Source of the DNA: an uncultured Lachnospiraceae bacterium
GTDB lineage: Bacteria; Bacillota; Clostridia; Lachnospirales; Lachnospiraceae
Direction: 5' to 3'
Assembly: GCA_947567595.1 (NCBI GenBank)
Contig: CANOMQ010000033.1
Coordinates: forward strand, 1-47,637
Length of the DNA: 47,637 bases
In this document: positions 32,954 through 43,234 of the stretch, one piece after another
Position numbering within the stretch: position 1 is the first letter of the stretch
Layout: the number at the start of each line of letters is the position of its first letter
Made by a program: the position numbers and the translations under genes
The notes under the pieces: model-generated
What the model was told of the DNA's origin: nothing
Databases searched by the model: none
The model's input: only the letters and a program-made list of their open reading frames with translations

Positions 32954-35521
32954 ATGAAATTGAAACGGAAAAAAAATAAAATGGATCGGGGAGCATCCCT
33001 TCTTGTTTCCATTATCGTAATTTTTAGTATATTAGGCGCGGTCGTGTTCTCGGTGGCATGGAAAATATCGGTCGAGATGTCTGCGTCGGCAATTCAGAAT
33101 TTGAGCGAGAGTCTGGACCTGATTGAGTGTACCATTGAGGCAATCTTAAATAAAGAGGCGGAGTTTCAGCGTCTGATAGCAAAGGAAATTGCATTGGTGG
33201 AAAATAAGGAGGAATATATCTGTTCTTATAAGAAAAACAGCACGATGGTCAAACTATCGCTGGTCTGTGCAGGTGAGACAGAGGGAATTTCCAATACGGG
33301 TGAGGTTTTTAATGCGCAGGAGCTGGATTTTTCGGCGGGCGGAACAGTCGACGGGCTTGCGGTTTCCAAGTCCTACGTAAATTATATGGGAACATGGGCA
33401 TATACCATGAAATGCCCTGTCATACAGGACGGGCGTGAGGCGGCGACGTTTTATATCGAATATGTTTATGCTTCGCTCGACAATTCGCTGCCGAACGGCT
33501 TTTATAACGGCAATGCAATGCTCTACATTATGGATGCCGAGAGTGAGCGTCTTGTGCTAAAGCCAAAGGGCATGGGTGAGCGCACCGCAGGGCATCTGAA
33601 TTTGGAGGACTTTTTCAGGGCAAATGATATTATGGAAAAGGATTTGCTTGCAGAGGTGTTTGAGAGTGTGCGTTTGGGAAAAAACATGATGTTTTACCAT
33701 GATATCCGCGGGAAAAGCTCGTTGATTTATATGTGGTCGGTGAATGGAGGCACGCTTTATCTGATTGGATATGTGCCGATTGAGGCAATCCAGCAGGAGG
33801 GGCGCACAGTCAATCAGAATATTTTCATTGTCGTTGCGTCTATGCTTGTTGCGTTTTTTCTCTGCTTTCTGTTGTATTATTTCAATCAGCGGGAGCAGAA
33901 CAAAGTCCGCCGGGAGCGGGAGCAGGAGCGTGAAATCCATAACAGGCAATTGGCGGAGGCGCTGCAGACGGCACAGGCTGCAAGCAGCTCCAAGACGATG
34001 TTTCTTTCGAATATGTCACATGATATCCGCACGCCGATGAACGCGGTTTTGGGTTTTGCGACGTTGCTTGAGAAGGATGCGGAAAATCCCGAGAAGGTAC
34101 GTGAGTACACGAAGAAGATTATGTCGTCGGGGCAGCATTTGCTTGGGCTGATTAATGATATTCTGGATGTTTCCAAGATTGAGAGCGGAAAGGTTGTGCT
34201 TGCGATTGAGGAATTTACGTTGAACGATTTGGTGTCGTCGGTGGACGCAATTATCCGTCCGATGGCGGAGGCGAAAGAGCAGATGTTCCATGTCGAGGTG
34301 ACAAACATTGCGCATGAATATTTGATTGGCGATGAAACGCGGATTAATCAGATTTTAATCAATCTGCTTTCCAATGCCGTGAAATATACGCAGCAAGGGG
34401 GGAATATCTGGTTTCGCATTATCGGATTAAAGCAGCATTCAAGCCAGTATGAGCATATCCGCATTGAGGTACAGGACGATGGCTATGGCATGACACAGGA
34501 GTACCTAAAGACGATTTTTGACGCATTTACAAGAGCGGAGAACAGCACTACAAACAAGGTTCAGGGAACAGGGCTTGGCATGGCGATAACGAAAAACATT
34601 GTGGAGCTGATGGGCGGCACGATCGAAGTGTCAAGTGAGATGGGCAAAGGCAGTCTGTTTCAGGTGGAGCTGGAGCTGCGGATTTCCAAAGAGCAGGAGT
34701 ACAGGGAGTTTTGGGAGAAAAGCGGCATTTCGCGTGTGCTTGCGGTGTGCGGCAATGCGGAGAGCGGGAAAACGATACAGATGCTGTTAAAGGACGTGGG
34801 GATTGTCGTTCATACGGCGTTTGACGCGCAGGAGGCGCTAAGTCTGGCTGTGGATAGCGGCAGTTACCATGTAGTTTTGATGGACTGGGATGCAATGAAG
34901 ATGAATGCCCTTCGGGTAGCGGGGGAGCTTAGGGAGATTTTGTCTAAGGAGGTGCCGATACTGTTTTTAACGGCGCAGGGTTTTGATGGCATGAAGGATG
35001 TGCTTGCGATCGAAAATACAGGCGCGCTTGCCAAACCGTTTTTCCTCTCGGCGTTTCAGGAAAAGCTTTTGGAACTGCAAGGACATGGGGAAGACGAGGT
35101 GGAAAAGGAGCCGCAGCAGGAGCTGAATTTGTCGGGACTGCATTTCCTTGCCGCGGAGGACAATGAAATTAATGCGGAAATTCTGCGTGAAATTTTGCTG
35201 ATTGAGGGCGCGGATTGTGAAATTGTCGAGAACGGGCAGCTTGCGGTGGAACGGTTTGAAGCGGCAAAGGAGGGCGAGTTTGACGCAATCCTGATGGATG
35301 TGCAAATGCCGGTAATGAATGGATATGAAGCGACAAAGGCAATCAGGACACTGGTGCGTAGCGACGCGCAGACAATCCCGATTATTGCGATGACGGCGAA
35401 CGCTTTTGCGGAGGACGAGAAGGAGGCGCTTAGTGCAGGTATGAACATCCATTTGGCAAAGCCGATTGACATTGCGTTATTGAGGAAGGTTATCAGGGAG
35501 TGTGTACAGGGAAAGGAATGA
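32954..35521 (+). CDS. Hybrid sensor histidine kinase with two receiver domains
   Basis: 855 residues. Membrane segment 1 at about 14-36, an extracytoplasmic Cache-like sensor (about 40-290), segment 2 at about 293-315, coiled linker, HisKA with His356 in SNMSHDIRTPMNAVLGF, and HATPase (LLSNAVKYT, QDDGYGMTQEYL, GTGLGMAITKNIVELMGG). The first receiver is degenerate: the acidic pair is replaced by LAVCGNAESGK, though Asp in LMDWDAM and Lys in LAKPF remain. The second is complete (FLAAEDNEIN, LMDVQMP, LAKPID). No Hpt domain or DNA-binding output, so phosphate must pass to another protein. The solute-binding lipoprotein gene starts four bases after its stop and may deliver the ligand to the sensor. 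Confidence 0.92.
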   Translation: MKLKRKKNKMDRGASLLVSIIVIFSILGAVVFSVAWKISVEMSASAIQNLSESLDLIECTIEAILNKEAEFQRLIAKEIALVENKEEYICSYKKNSTMVKLSLVCAGETEGISNTGEVFNAQELDFSAGGTVDGLAVSKSYVNYMGTWAYTMKCPVIQDGREAATFYIEYVYASLDNSLPNGFYNGNAMLYIMDAESERLVLKPKGMGERTAGHLNLEDFFRANDIMEKDLLAEVFESVRLGKNMMFYHDIRGKSSLIYMWSVNGGTLYLIGYVPIEAIQQEGRTVNQNIFIVVASMLVAFFLCFLLYYFNQREQNKVRREREQEREIHNRQLAEALQTAQAASSSKTMFLSNMSHDIRTPMNAVLGFATLLEKDAENPEKVREYTKKIMSSGQHLLGLINDILDVSKIESGKVVLAIEEFTLNDLVSSVDAIIRPMAEAKEQMFHVEVTNIAHEYLIGDETRINQILINLLSNAVKYTQQGGNIWFRIIGLKQHSSQYEHIRIEVQDDGYGMTQEYLKTIFDAFTRAENSTTNKVQGTGLGMAITKNIVELMGGTIEVSSEMGKGSLFQVELELRISKEQEYREFWEKSGISRVLAVCGNAESGKTIQMLLKDVGIVVHTAFDAQEALSLAVDSGSYHVVLMDWDAMKMNALRVAGELREILSKEVPILFLTAQGFDGMKDVLAIENTGALAKPFFLSAFQEKLLELQGHGEDEVEKEPQQELNLSGLHFLAAEDNEINAEILREILLIEGADCEIVENGQLAVERFEAAKEGEFDAILMDVQMPVMNGYEATKAIRTLVRSDAQTIPIIAMTANAFAEDEKEALSAGMNIHLAKPIDIALLRKVIRECVQGKE

Positions 35522-35525
35522 CAGA

Positions 35526-36833
35526 ATGAATCGAGACAAAATGAAACAAATTGGTATGGTTATGATTGTGTGCGCGGCTGTGATTGGCATGACGGCGTGC
35601 GGGGGAATACCAAAGTTAGGAAATAATTTGATTTCTGATGATGAGAATAATATACGGATTGTGCGGATGTTTAGTCCGATGGAAAAAACCATGCCGGATG
35701 CTGATAATGTGGCAAGGAGTGCGTCGGATAAGACCGTTGTCATGGCAGAGGAGGCACTTGGTGTTTCAATGGACTATATCACGTACACGGCGCAGGATTA
35801 TCAGGATAAGACATATGATGATGTGGCGCTTGAGCGGGCGCGCAACAATATGGACGATTTGTATTTGCTTAATCCCGATGTGATTAAGACGCTTGGCGAA
35901 GAGGGGAAGCTTATGGACTTGTCAGGGCTTAGCAGCGCGAAAAATCTGCGGGATGTGGTGAAAATGGCAAATGTGGTGGATGGGAAGCTGGTGGCAATTC
36001 CGCAGGAAGTTGTGGCGTACGGGCTGTTTATCAATAAGGATATGTTTGACAAGTACAATCTATCGCTGCCGGAAACACCGGAGGATTTTTTGGAATGCTG
36101 CCGTGTTTTTAAGGAGAACGGGGTGGAAACGCCTGTCGGCGCAAATCGCTGGTGGCTGGAAACGTTTGTTTTGGCACAGGCGTATGCCGATATGTATAAC
36201 GGGGGCAACACGCAGGCGGAAATTGCGGCACTCAACAGCGGGGAACGCAAATATAGCGAATATATGCGTCCGGGGTTTGAATTTTTGCAGGAGTTGATTG
36301 ACTGTGGTTATATTGATGCAAAAAAGGCTTATGTGAGCGAGGCAATCGAGGGTGAGGGTGAGGACTTTTTGGCACAGAAAACGCCGATTGTCATGGCGTA
36401 CTGGAGTGCGGCAAACTCGGAGACTGCCTATGGCAAACCGGATTTTAACATGCTTGTGATTGGATTTCCGAGCAGCAGGGGGCAAATGCCGGTTATGCCG
36501 ATGACAGGGTTTGGGGTTGGCGTGGAGGCAGAACACGCGCAGGACGCAATGGATATGCTGGACGTGATGACTTCCGACGAGGCACTGCAGATTTACGCGG
36601 AGACGAACAAGGTGATTTCGCCTTCCAAAAATGTCGAGGTGGAGTGCATTCCCGCGCTAAAGCCGCTCAATGACAGGATTAACGAGAATGTTTATGTGCT
36701 TGGCGCGAATGCGTCGATGAAGCTGGAGCAGTGGGGGAATACGTGCCTGATTGTCCGCGAATTGCTGAACGGGGCGACGGTGGATGAATGTATGGCGGAA
36801 TTTGACCGGCTGCAGGAGGAGACACTGCAATAG
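35526..36833 (+). CDS. Extracellular solute-binding lipoprotein
   Basis: 435 residues from ATG 35526 with GGGAAAGGA upstream. A signal peptide ends with a lipobox (VIGMTACGG), so the mature protein is anchored by lipidated Cys. The fold is that of family-1 (sugar-type) ABC binding proteins: VVAYGLFINKDMFDKYNLSL, PETPEDFLECCRVFKENG, PVGANRWWLETFVLAQAYAD and a trailing helix FDRLQEETLQ. No permease or ATPase genes are nearby; it sits in operon with a hybrid kinase, which suggests a sensing role instead of, or as well as, transport. Confidence 0.9.
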   Translation: MNRDKMKQIGMVMIVCAAVIGMTACGGIPKLGNNLISDDENNIRIVRMFSPMEKTMPDADNVARSASDKTVVMAEEALGVSMDYITYTAQDYQDKTYDDVALERARNNMDDLYLLNPDVIKTLGEEGKLMDLSGLSSAKNLRDVVKMANVVDGKLVAIPQEVVAYGLFINKDMFDKYNLSLPETPEDFLECCRVFKENGVETPVGANRWWLETFVLAQAYADMYNGGNTQAEIAALNSGERKYSEYMRPGFEFLQELIDCGYIDAKKAYVSEAIEGEGEDFLAQKTPIVMAYWSAANSETAYGKPDFNMLVIGFPSSRGQMPVMPMTGFGVGVEAEHAQDAMDMLDVMTSDEALQIYAETNKVISPSKNVEVECIPALKPLNDRINENVYVLGANASMKLEQWGNTCLIVRELLNGATVDECMAEFDRLQEETLQ

Positions 36834-36924
36834 ACGGGGATTAGGCTATGTGTAGAAAAATGCACTAAAACGCACGCAAAAACCAATATATTCGAAAAAA
36901 GTGCAACAAATTTGCAAATACCTC

Positions 36925-36953
36925 TTTACAAATGCGGAAAAATTTTTTATAAT
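36925..36953 (+). promoter_or_regulatory. SigA-type promoter upstream of gltB
   Basis: TTTACA (36925-36930), 17-bp spacer, TATAAT (36948-36953). Predicted start near 36960, about 165 bases before gltB and upstream of a terminator hairpin. Confidence 0.7.
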
Positions 36954-36959
36954 GCTAAA

Positions 36960-37110
36960 GAAAAGTAGTGGTACAAAAAAGAACTACTAAAATATGGAAA
37001 TGGATATAAAAAGCAACCAAAGGCGGTTCAAGGCGTTTTTTTGGTTGCTTTTTATGCACACGGACGCTGTCCGCGTCCGGCGTGTAAGTAGGGAAAACGG
37101 TTCAAGGTAA
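36960..37110 (+). promoter_or_regulatory. gltB leader with internal terminator (attenuator or small RNA)
   Basis: Contains a small hairpin AGTAGT/ACTACT (36964-36988) followed by a strong terminator (37008-37053). A 38-codon frame, ATG 36994 to TAA 37108-37110, runs straight through the terminator but has no obvious ribosome site. The ten bases CGGTTCAAGG occur in the terminator loop (37024-37033) and again just before the gltB ribosome site (37098-37107). Either gltBD is controlled by attenuation, or a roughly 95-base RNA is made here. Confidence 0.5.
37008..37053 (+). terminator. Intrinsic terminator hairpin in the gltB leader
   Basis: AAAAAGCAACCAAA (37008-37021) pairs perfectly with TTTGGTTGCTTTTT (37040-37053). 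It lies between the 36925 promoter and gltB, not behind the upstream gene, which ended at 36833 before that promoter. Confidence 0.75.
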
Positions 37111-37123
37111 AGGAGAAGCTGCG

Positions 37124-40100
37124 ATGTTTGATGTAAAATTAGATGTCCCCCAAGCGCCGCTTTACAGGGCGGAGTATGAGCATGACAACTGCGGTATCGG
37201 CGCGGTCGTAAACATCAAGGGGAAGAAATCGAGGGAAACGGTTGAGAATGCCCTGCGGATTGTGGAAAATTTGGAGCACAGGGCAGGAAAGGACGCGGAG
37301 GGAAAGACAGGCGACGGCGTCGGCATTTTGGTGCAGATTTGCCATTCGTTTTTTACGAAGGTGACAAAGCCGCTTGGCATTACGCTCGGAGGAGAGCGCG
37401 AGTACGGTATCGGCATGTTTTTCTTCCCGCAGGACGAACTCAAACGCAATCAGGCAAAGAAGATGTTTGAGATTATCGTCGAAAAGGAAGGCTTGGAGTT
37501 TTTGGGATGGCGCGAGGTGCCGTGCGTGCCGTCGGTGCTCGGGCATAAGGCGGTTGAGTGTATGCCTTGTATTATGCAGGCGTTTGTGAAAAAACCCGCG
37601 AACGTGGAAAAGGGGCTTGCCTTTGACAGAAAGCTCTACATTGCAAGGCGCGTGTTTGAGCAAAGCTCGGACAATACCTATGTGGTGTCTTTAAGCAGCA
37701 GGACGATTGTCTACAAAGGCATGTTTCTTGTGACACAGCTTCGGACATTTTTTCAGGATTTGCAGAGCGCGGATTATGTTTCCGCGATTGCGATTGTGCA
37801 CTCGCGTTTTTCCACAAACACGAACCCAAGCTGGGAGCGGGCGCACCCGAACCGTTTTATCGTACATAACGGCGAGATTAACACCATTCGCGGCAATGTT
37901 GATAAGATGATTGCGCGTGAGGAAAACATGGAATCGGAGTTTTTAAGCCGTGAGTTTCATAAGGTGCTTCCGGTTGTCAACGCGCAAGGCTCGGATTCGG
38001 CAATGCTTGACAATACGCTGGAATTTCTTGTGATGAGCGGAATGGATTTGCCGCTTGCGGTGATGATTACCATTCCCGAGCCGTGGGCGAACAACCGCAC
38101 GATGTCGCAGTCGAAGAAGGATTTTTACCAGTATTATGCGACGATGATGGAGCCGTGGGACGGGCCCGCGTCCATTCTGTTTTCGGACGGGGACATCATG
38201 GGGGCGGTGCTTGACCGCAACGGGCTTAGACCGTCTAGGTATTACATTACGTCGGACGACCAGCTCATTCTTTCGTCGGAGGTGGGTGTGCTGCCGGTTG
38301 ATGCGGCGAAGATTGTGAAAAAGGACAGACTGCGTCCCGGAAAAATGCTTCTTGTGGACACGGTCAAGGGTGAGATTATTGACGATGACACGTTGAAGGA
38401 GATGTATGCGAAACGCCGTCCTTACGGGGAATGGCTTGACTCCAACCTTGTGTCGTTAAAGGAGTTAAAGATACCAAACGTACGTGTGCCTGAATTTTCC
38501 GATGGGGAACGGCAGCGTATGCAGAAGGCGTTTGGTTACACCTATGAGGAGCTAAAGACAGGCATTCTGCCGATGGCAAAAAACGGTGCGGAGAGCATTG
38601 GCGCGATGGGTGTTGACACGCCAATTCCTGTGCTTTCGGGTACGCATCATCAGCTTTCGCATTATTTCAAGCAGCAGTTTGCGCAGGTGACAAACCCGCC
38701 GATTGACGCAATCCGCGAGGAGGTTGTCACGGCGACGACGGTTTACATTGGAAAGGACGGCAACATTCTGCACGATACGGAGAAGAACTGTAACGTGCTA
38801 AAGGTCAACAATCCAATCCTCACCACGACGGATTTGCTGAAGATTAAAAATATGAAGCGGGAGGGCTTCAAGGTAGAGGTTATTCCGATTATTTATTATA
38901 AAAACACGAGCCTAGAGCGCGCCATCGACCGCCTTTATGTGGAGGTTGACCGCGCGTACCGGGACGGCGTGAACATCATCATTTTGTCGGACAGGGGCGT
39001 GGACGAGAACCATGTCGCAATCCCGTCACTCTTAGCGGTTTCCGCAATGCAGAAGCACTTGGTGCGCACGAAAAAGCGTACGAGTGTGGCACTCATTTTG
39101 GAGTCGGCGGAGCCAAGGGAGGTGCACGATTTTGCGGCGCTCATTGGGTACGGCGCGTGTGCGGTCAATCCGTACCTTGCGCAGGAGTCAATTAAGGAGC
39201 TGATTGACAACGGAATGCTTGACAAGGATTATCATGCGGCAGTGGATGACTATAACGACGCGATTTTGCACGGCATTGTGAAAATTGCGTCAAAAATGGG
39301 CATTTCTACAATCCAGTCATATCAGGGCTCGCAGATTTTTGAGGCGGTCGGCATTGACGCGGACGTGATTAACAAATATTTTACAAACACGGTCTGCCGT
39401 ATTGGTGGGATTACGCTCACAGACATTGCAAAAGAGGTGGACGATTTGCATTCGCTTGCGTTTGACCCGCTCGGGCTTGCGACGGATTTGACGCTTGACA
39501 GTCCCGGTCAGCACAAGGCAAGGGGCGGCGCGGAGGAGCATTTGTACAATCCGGCGACCATTCATCTGTTACAGCAGGCGACAAGGCGCGGCGATTATGA
39601 TTTGTTTAAGCAGTATTCGGCGCTTTTGACAGCCGAGGACAGTGTGCGCAACATTCGTGGACTGATTGATTTTCAATATCCCGAAAAAGGCATTGGGATT
39701 GACGAGGTGGAGAGCGTGGAGAGCATTGTCACGCGCTTTAAGACGGGCGCGATGTCGTACGGCTCGATTTCCAAGGAAGCGCATGAAACGCTTGCGATTG
39801 CGATGAACATGCTTCACGGAAAGTCCAACTCGGGTGAGGGCGGCGAGGATTTGGAGCGCATGGAAATTGGCGCGGACGGCTTGAACCGCTGTTCGGCAAT
39901 CAAGCAGGTTGCAAGTGGGCGTTTTGGCGTGACGAGCCGGTATTTGGTCAGCGCGCAGGAAATTCAGATTAAGATGGCGCAGGGCGCAAAGCCGGGCGAG
40001 GGCGGTCATCTTCCGGCGGGGAAGGTGTACCCGTGGATTGCAAAGACGAGGCATTCTACGCCGGGTGTGGGCTTGATTTCACCCCCGCCACATCATGATA

Positions 40101-41665
40101 TTTATTCGATTGAGGACTTGGCGCAGTTGATTTATGATTTGAAGAACGCCAACAAGGACGCACGAATTAGTGTGAAGCTTGTTTCGGAAGCAGGCGTCGG
40201 GACGGTTGCGGCAGGCGTTGCGAAGGCAGGCGCGCAGGTGGTGCTGATTTCGGGCTATGACGGCGGTACGGGCGCGGCGCCAAAAAGCTCCATTCACAAC
40301 GCGGGACTACCGTGGGAGCTTGGGCTTGCGGAGACTCATCAGACGTTAATCCAGAACGGGCTTCGCAACAAGGTGCGCATTGAGACGGACGGGAAGCTGA
40401 TGACAGGGCGCGATGTGGCGATTGCGGCAATTTTGGGCGCGGAGGAGTTTGGCTTTGCGACGGCGCCGCTTGTGACGATGGGCTGTGTGATGATGCGTGT
40501 CTGCAACCTTGACACCTGTCCTGTGGGTGTGGCGACGCAAAATCCGGAGCTTCGCAAGCGATTTACGGGCAAGCCGGAGTATGTCATCAACTTTATGAAA
40601 TTTATCGCGCAGGAGCTGCGAGAATACATGGCGCGTCTTGGCGTGCGGACGGTTGATGAGCTTGTCGGGCATACGGATTTGCTGAAAATGAAGGAGACGC
40701 TGCCAAAGGGCACGGTTGCGCTTGACTTGCGCATGATTTTAAACAATCCGTATCAGAAGGAAAAGGCGGTGTTTGACCCGAAGCAGGTGTATGATTTTGC
40801 ACTGGAAAAGACGCTTGACGAAAAGGTATTACTGAAAAAGCTTGGCAGTGCGCTTGCGGCGGGGGAGCCAAAAACGCTTGAGTTAGACGTGACGAACACA
40901 GACCGCGCGTTTGGCACGATTTTTGGCGCGGAGATTACGAAACGCTATTACAATACGCTTTCGGACGATACCTACAGGGTGCGCTGCAACGGCGCGGGCG
41001 GTCAGAGCTTTGGCGCGTTTATCCCGAACGGTCTGACGCTGGAGCTTGCAGGGGATTCGAACGATTATTTCGGGAAAGGTCTGTCGGGCGGCAAGCTGGT
41101 GGTGTATCCGCCAAAGGGAAGCACGTTTAAGCAGGACGAGAATGTCATTATCGGAAACGTCGCGCTTTACGGGGCGACGAGCGGTAAGGCGTTTATTAAC
41201 GGCGTTGCGGGCGAGCGGTTCTGTGTCCGCAATTCGGGCGCGGCTGCGGTTGTCGAGGGCGTGGGCGACCACGGCTGTGAGTATATGACGGGCGGACGTG
41301 TGGTCGTGCTTGGCACAACGGGCAAGAACTTTGCGGCAGGCATGAGCGGCGGGATTGCGTATGTCTTGGACGAGGAGAACGACCTTTATATCCGTGTGAA
41401 TAAGGAAATGATTTTGATGAGCGAGATTACGAATAAGTATGATGTGATTGAGCTGAAGGAAATGATAGAGGAGCACGTGGCATGTACGGGCTCGAAGAAG
41501 GGTAAGCACATTCTTGACAATTTTGGCGAGTACCTGCCGAAGTTTAAAAAGATTATTCCTTATGATTATGACAGAATGCTAAAGACCATCGTGCAGATGG
41601 AGGAAAAGGGACTGAGCGCGGAGCAGGCGCAGATTGAGGCATTCTACGCAAACACGAATAAGTAA
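37124..41665 (+). CDS. gltB: Glutamate synthase, large (alpha) subunit
   Basis: 1513 residues, AAAGGAG before ATG 37124. Converts glutamine and 2-oxoglutarate to two glutamates with electrons from GltD. The class II amidotransferase domain starts at Cys23 (HDNCGIGAVVNIKG) after a 22-residue propeptide that must be cleaved. The FMN synthase domain has the 3Fe-4S cysteines spaced as in known enzymes (GCVMMRVCNLDTCPVGVATQ: C-x5-C-x4-C). The C-terminal GXGXG helix domain is present (GAGGQSFGAFIPNGLTLELA). Length normal. gltD follows after 17 bases. Confidence 0.97.
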   Translation: MFDVKLDVPQAPLYRAEYEHDNCGIGAVVNIKGKKSRETVENALRIVENLEHRAGKDAEGKTGDGVGILVQICHSFFTKVTKPLGITLGGEREYGIGMFFFPQDELKRNQAKKMFEIIVEKEGLEFLGWREVPCVPSVLGHKAVECMPCIMQAFVKKPANVEKGLAFDRKLYIARRVFEQSSDNTYVVSLSSRTIVYKGMFLVTQLRTFFQDLQSADYVSAIAIVHSRFSTNTNPSWERAHPNRFIVHNGEINTIRGNVDKMIAREENMESEFLSREFHKVLPVVNAQGSDSAMLDNTLEFLVMSGMDLPLAVMITIPEPWANNRTMSQSKKDFYQYYATMMEPWDGPASILFSDGDIMGAVLDRNGLRPSRYYITSDDQLILSSEVGVLPVDAAKIVKKDRLRPGKMLLVDTVKGEIIDDDTLKEMYAKRRPYGEWLDSNLVSLKELKIPNVRVPEFSDGERQRMQKAFGYTYEELKTGILPMAKNGAESIGAMGVDTPIPVLSGTHHQLSHYFKQQFAQVTNPPIDAIREEVVTATTVYIGKDGNILHDTEKNCNVLKVNNPILTTTDLLKIKNMKREGFKVEVIPIIYYKNTSLERAIDRLYVEVDRAYRDGVNIIILSDRGVDENHVAIPSLLAVSAMQKHLVRTKKRTSVALILESAEPREVHDFAALIGYGACAVNPYLAQESIKELIDNGMLDKDYHAAVDDYNDAILHGIVKIASKMGISTIQSYQGSQIFEAVGIDADVINKYFTNTVCRIGGITLTDIAKEVDDLHSLAFDPLGLATDLTLDSPGQHKARGGAEEHLYNPATIHLLQQATRRGDYDLFKQYSALLTAEDSVRNIRGLIDFQYPEKGIGIDEVESVESIVTRFKTGAMSYGSISKEAHETLAIAMNMLHGKSNSGEGGEDLERMEIGADGLNRCSAIKQVASGRFGVTSRYLVSAQEIQIKMAQGAKPGEGGHLPAGKVYPWIAKTRHSTPGVGLISPPPHHDIYSIEDLAQLIYDLKNANKDARISVKLVSEAGVGTVAAGVAKAGAQVVLISGYDGGTGAAPKSSIHNAGLPWELGLAETHQTLIQNGLRNKVRIETDGKLMTGRDVAIAAILGAEEFGFATAPLVTMGCVMMRVCNLDTCPVGVATQNPELRKRFTGKPEYVINFMKFIAQELREYMARLGVRTVDELVGHTDLLKMKETLPKGTVALDLRMILNNPYQKEKAVFDPKQVYDFALEKTLDEKVLLKKLGSALAAGEPKTLELDVTNTDRAFGTIFGAEITKRYYNTLSDDTYRVRCNGAGGQSFGAFIPNGLTLELAGDSNDYFGKGLSGGKLVVYPPKGSTFKQDENVIIGNVALYGATSGKAFINGVAGERFCVRNSGAAAVVEGVGDHGCEYMTGGRVVVLGTTGKNFAAGMSGGIAYVLDEENDLYIRVNKEMILMSEITNKYDVIELKEMIEEHVACTGSKKGKHILDNFGEYLPKFKKIIPYDYDRMLKTIVQMEEKGLSAEQAQIEAFYANTNK

Positions 41666-41682
41666 GGAAAGGAGTCACGAAA

Positions 41683-43176
41683 ATGGGAAAGCCAACAGGA
41701 TTTTTAGATTATGAGAGAAAGACCTCCGCGGCACAGCCGCCAAAGGAACGGGTAAAGCATTTTAACGAGTTCCATGAGCACCTTCCGATGGAGGAGCAGC
41801 AAAAACAGGGCGCGCGCTGTATGGAGTGCGGCGTGCCGTTCTGCCAGTCCGGCATGACGCTTGCAGGCATGACCTCGGGCTGTCCGCTGCACAATCTTGT
41901 GCCGGAGTGGAACGATTTGGTCTATACGGGGAATTGGGAGCGCGCGTATAACAGGTTGAAAAAGACGAACAATTTTCCGGAATTTACGTCGAGGGTGTGC
42001 CCTGCTTTGTGTGAGAATGCGTGTACGTGCGGCTTGAACGGCGATGCGGTGGCAACGAAGGAAAACGAGTATGCGATTATTGAGAATGCATACAAGACAG
42101 GACTTGCGGCGGCGAAACCGCCAAAGGTGCGCACGAATAAAACGGTTGCGGTTATCGGCAGCGGACCTTCCGGTCTTGCGGTGGCGGATCAGCTCAACAA
42201 GCGCGGGCATAACGTGACGGTTTTTGAGCGCAGTGACCGTGTGGGCGGGCTTTTGATGTACGGCATTCCAAATATGAAGCTGGAAAAGCATATCATTGAG
42301 CGCAAGATTAAGGTGATGGAAGAAGAGGGTGTTCAATTTGTAACAAATGCCGACATCGGGCGCGACGCGAAGTCCAAGAAGCTTGTTGAGGGCTTTGACC
42401 GCGTGGTGCTTGCCTGCGGCGCGTCCAATCCGCGCGACATCAACGCGCAGGGGCGTGACGCGAAAGGGATTTATTTTGCGGTGGATTTTTTAAAGGGTGT
42501 GACGAAGAGCCTTTTGGATTCGCAGCTTAGGGACAATACGTTTGTTTCGGCGAAGGGGAAAAACGTCGTGATTATCGGCGGCGGCGACACGGGAAACGAC
42601 TGTGTCGGCACATCTATCCGGCTGGGTGCAAAGTCGGTGACGCAGATTGAGATGATGCCGAAAGCGCCGGATACGAGGGCGGAGAACAATCCTTGGCCCG
42701 AGTGGCCGAAGGTCTGCAAGACGGATTACGGTCAGGAGGAGGCGATTGCGCTGTTTGGGCATGACCCGCGGATTTATGAGGCGACGGTGAAGGAATTTCT
42801 GAAGGATAAAAACGGGAACCTTTCGGGCGTAAAAATCGTAAAGCTTACGTGGGAGAAGGATGCGGCGACGGGTAAAATGAATATGAAGGAAGTCGAGGGC
42901 AGCGAACAGGTGCTTGAGGCGCAGCTTGTGCTGATTGCGGCGGGCTTTCTTGGCAGTCAGAAGTATGTGACGGATGCCTTCGGGGTGGACGTGGACGCGC
43001 GGACGAATGTAAAGACCGAGCCGGGGAAATTTCAGACGAGCGCCCCGAATGTGTTTGTGGCGGGCGACATGCATACGGGGCAGTCGCTGGTGGTTAAGGC
43101 AATCCGTCAGGGGCGCGAGTGCGCGCGGGCGGTTGATGAGAGTTTGATGGGGTATTCGAATATGTTTATACAGTGA
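41683..43176 (+). CDS. gltD: Glutamate synthase, small (beta) subunit
   Basis: 497 residues, AAGGAAAGGAG before ATG 41683. NADPH-oxidising flavoprotein passing electrons to GltB. N-terminal cysteines for two 4Fe-4S clusters (CMECGVPFCQ, SGCPLHN; RVCPALCENACTCG), an FAD site (VIGSGPSGLAVADQLNKRGH) and an NADPH site (VIIGGGDTGNDCVGTSIRLG). C-terminal VFVAGDMHTGQSLVVKAIRQ is the usual second FAD motif. Complete and of normal length; last gene of the gltBD unit. Confidence 0.97.
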   Translation: MGKPTGFLDYERKTSAAQPPKERVKHFNEFHEHLPMEEQQKQGARCMECGVPFCQSGMTLAGMTSGCPLHNLVPEWNDLVYTGNWERAYNRLKKTNNFPEFTSRVCPALCENACTCGLNGDAVATKENEYAIIENAYKTGLAAAKPPKVRTNKTVAVIGSGPSGLAVADQLNKRGHNVTVFERSDRVGGLLMYGIPNMKLEKHIIERKIKVMEEEGVQFVTNADIGRDAKSKKLVEGFDRVVLACGASNPRDINAQGRDAKGIYFAVDFLKGVTKSLLDSQLRDNTFVSAKGKNVVIIGGGDTGNDCVGTSIRLGAKSVTQIEMMPKAPDTRAENNPWPEWPKVCKTDYGQEEAIALFGHDPRIYEATVKEFLKDKNGNLSGVKIVKLTWEKDAATGKMNMKEVEGSEQVLEAQLVLIAAGFLGSQKYVTDAFGVDVDARTNVKTEPGKFQTSAPNVFVAGDMHTGQSLVVKAIRQGRECARAVDESLMGYSNMFIQ

Positions 43177-43234
43177 TGTGGAGCGGTGATCATGCCGGAG
43201 GACTAGGCGGGGAACAATCCCTCTCACGGTAACA

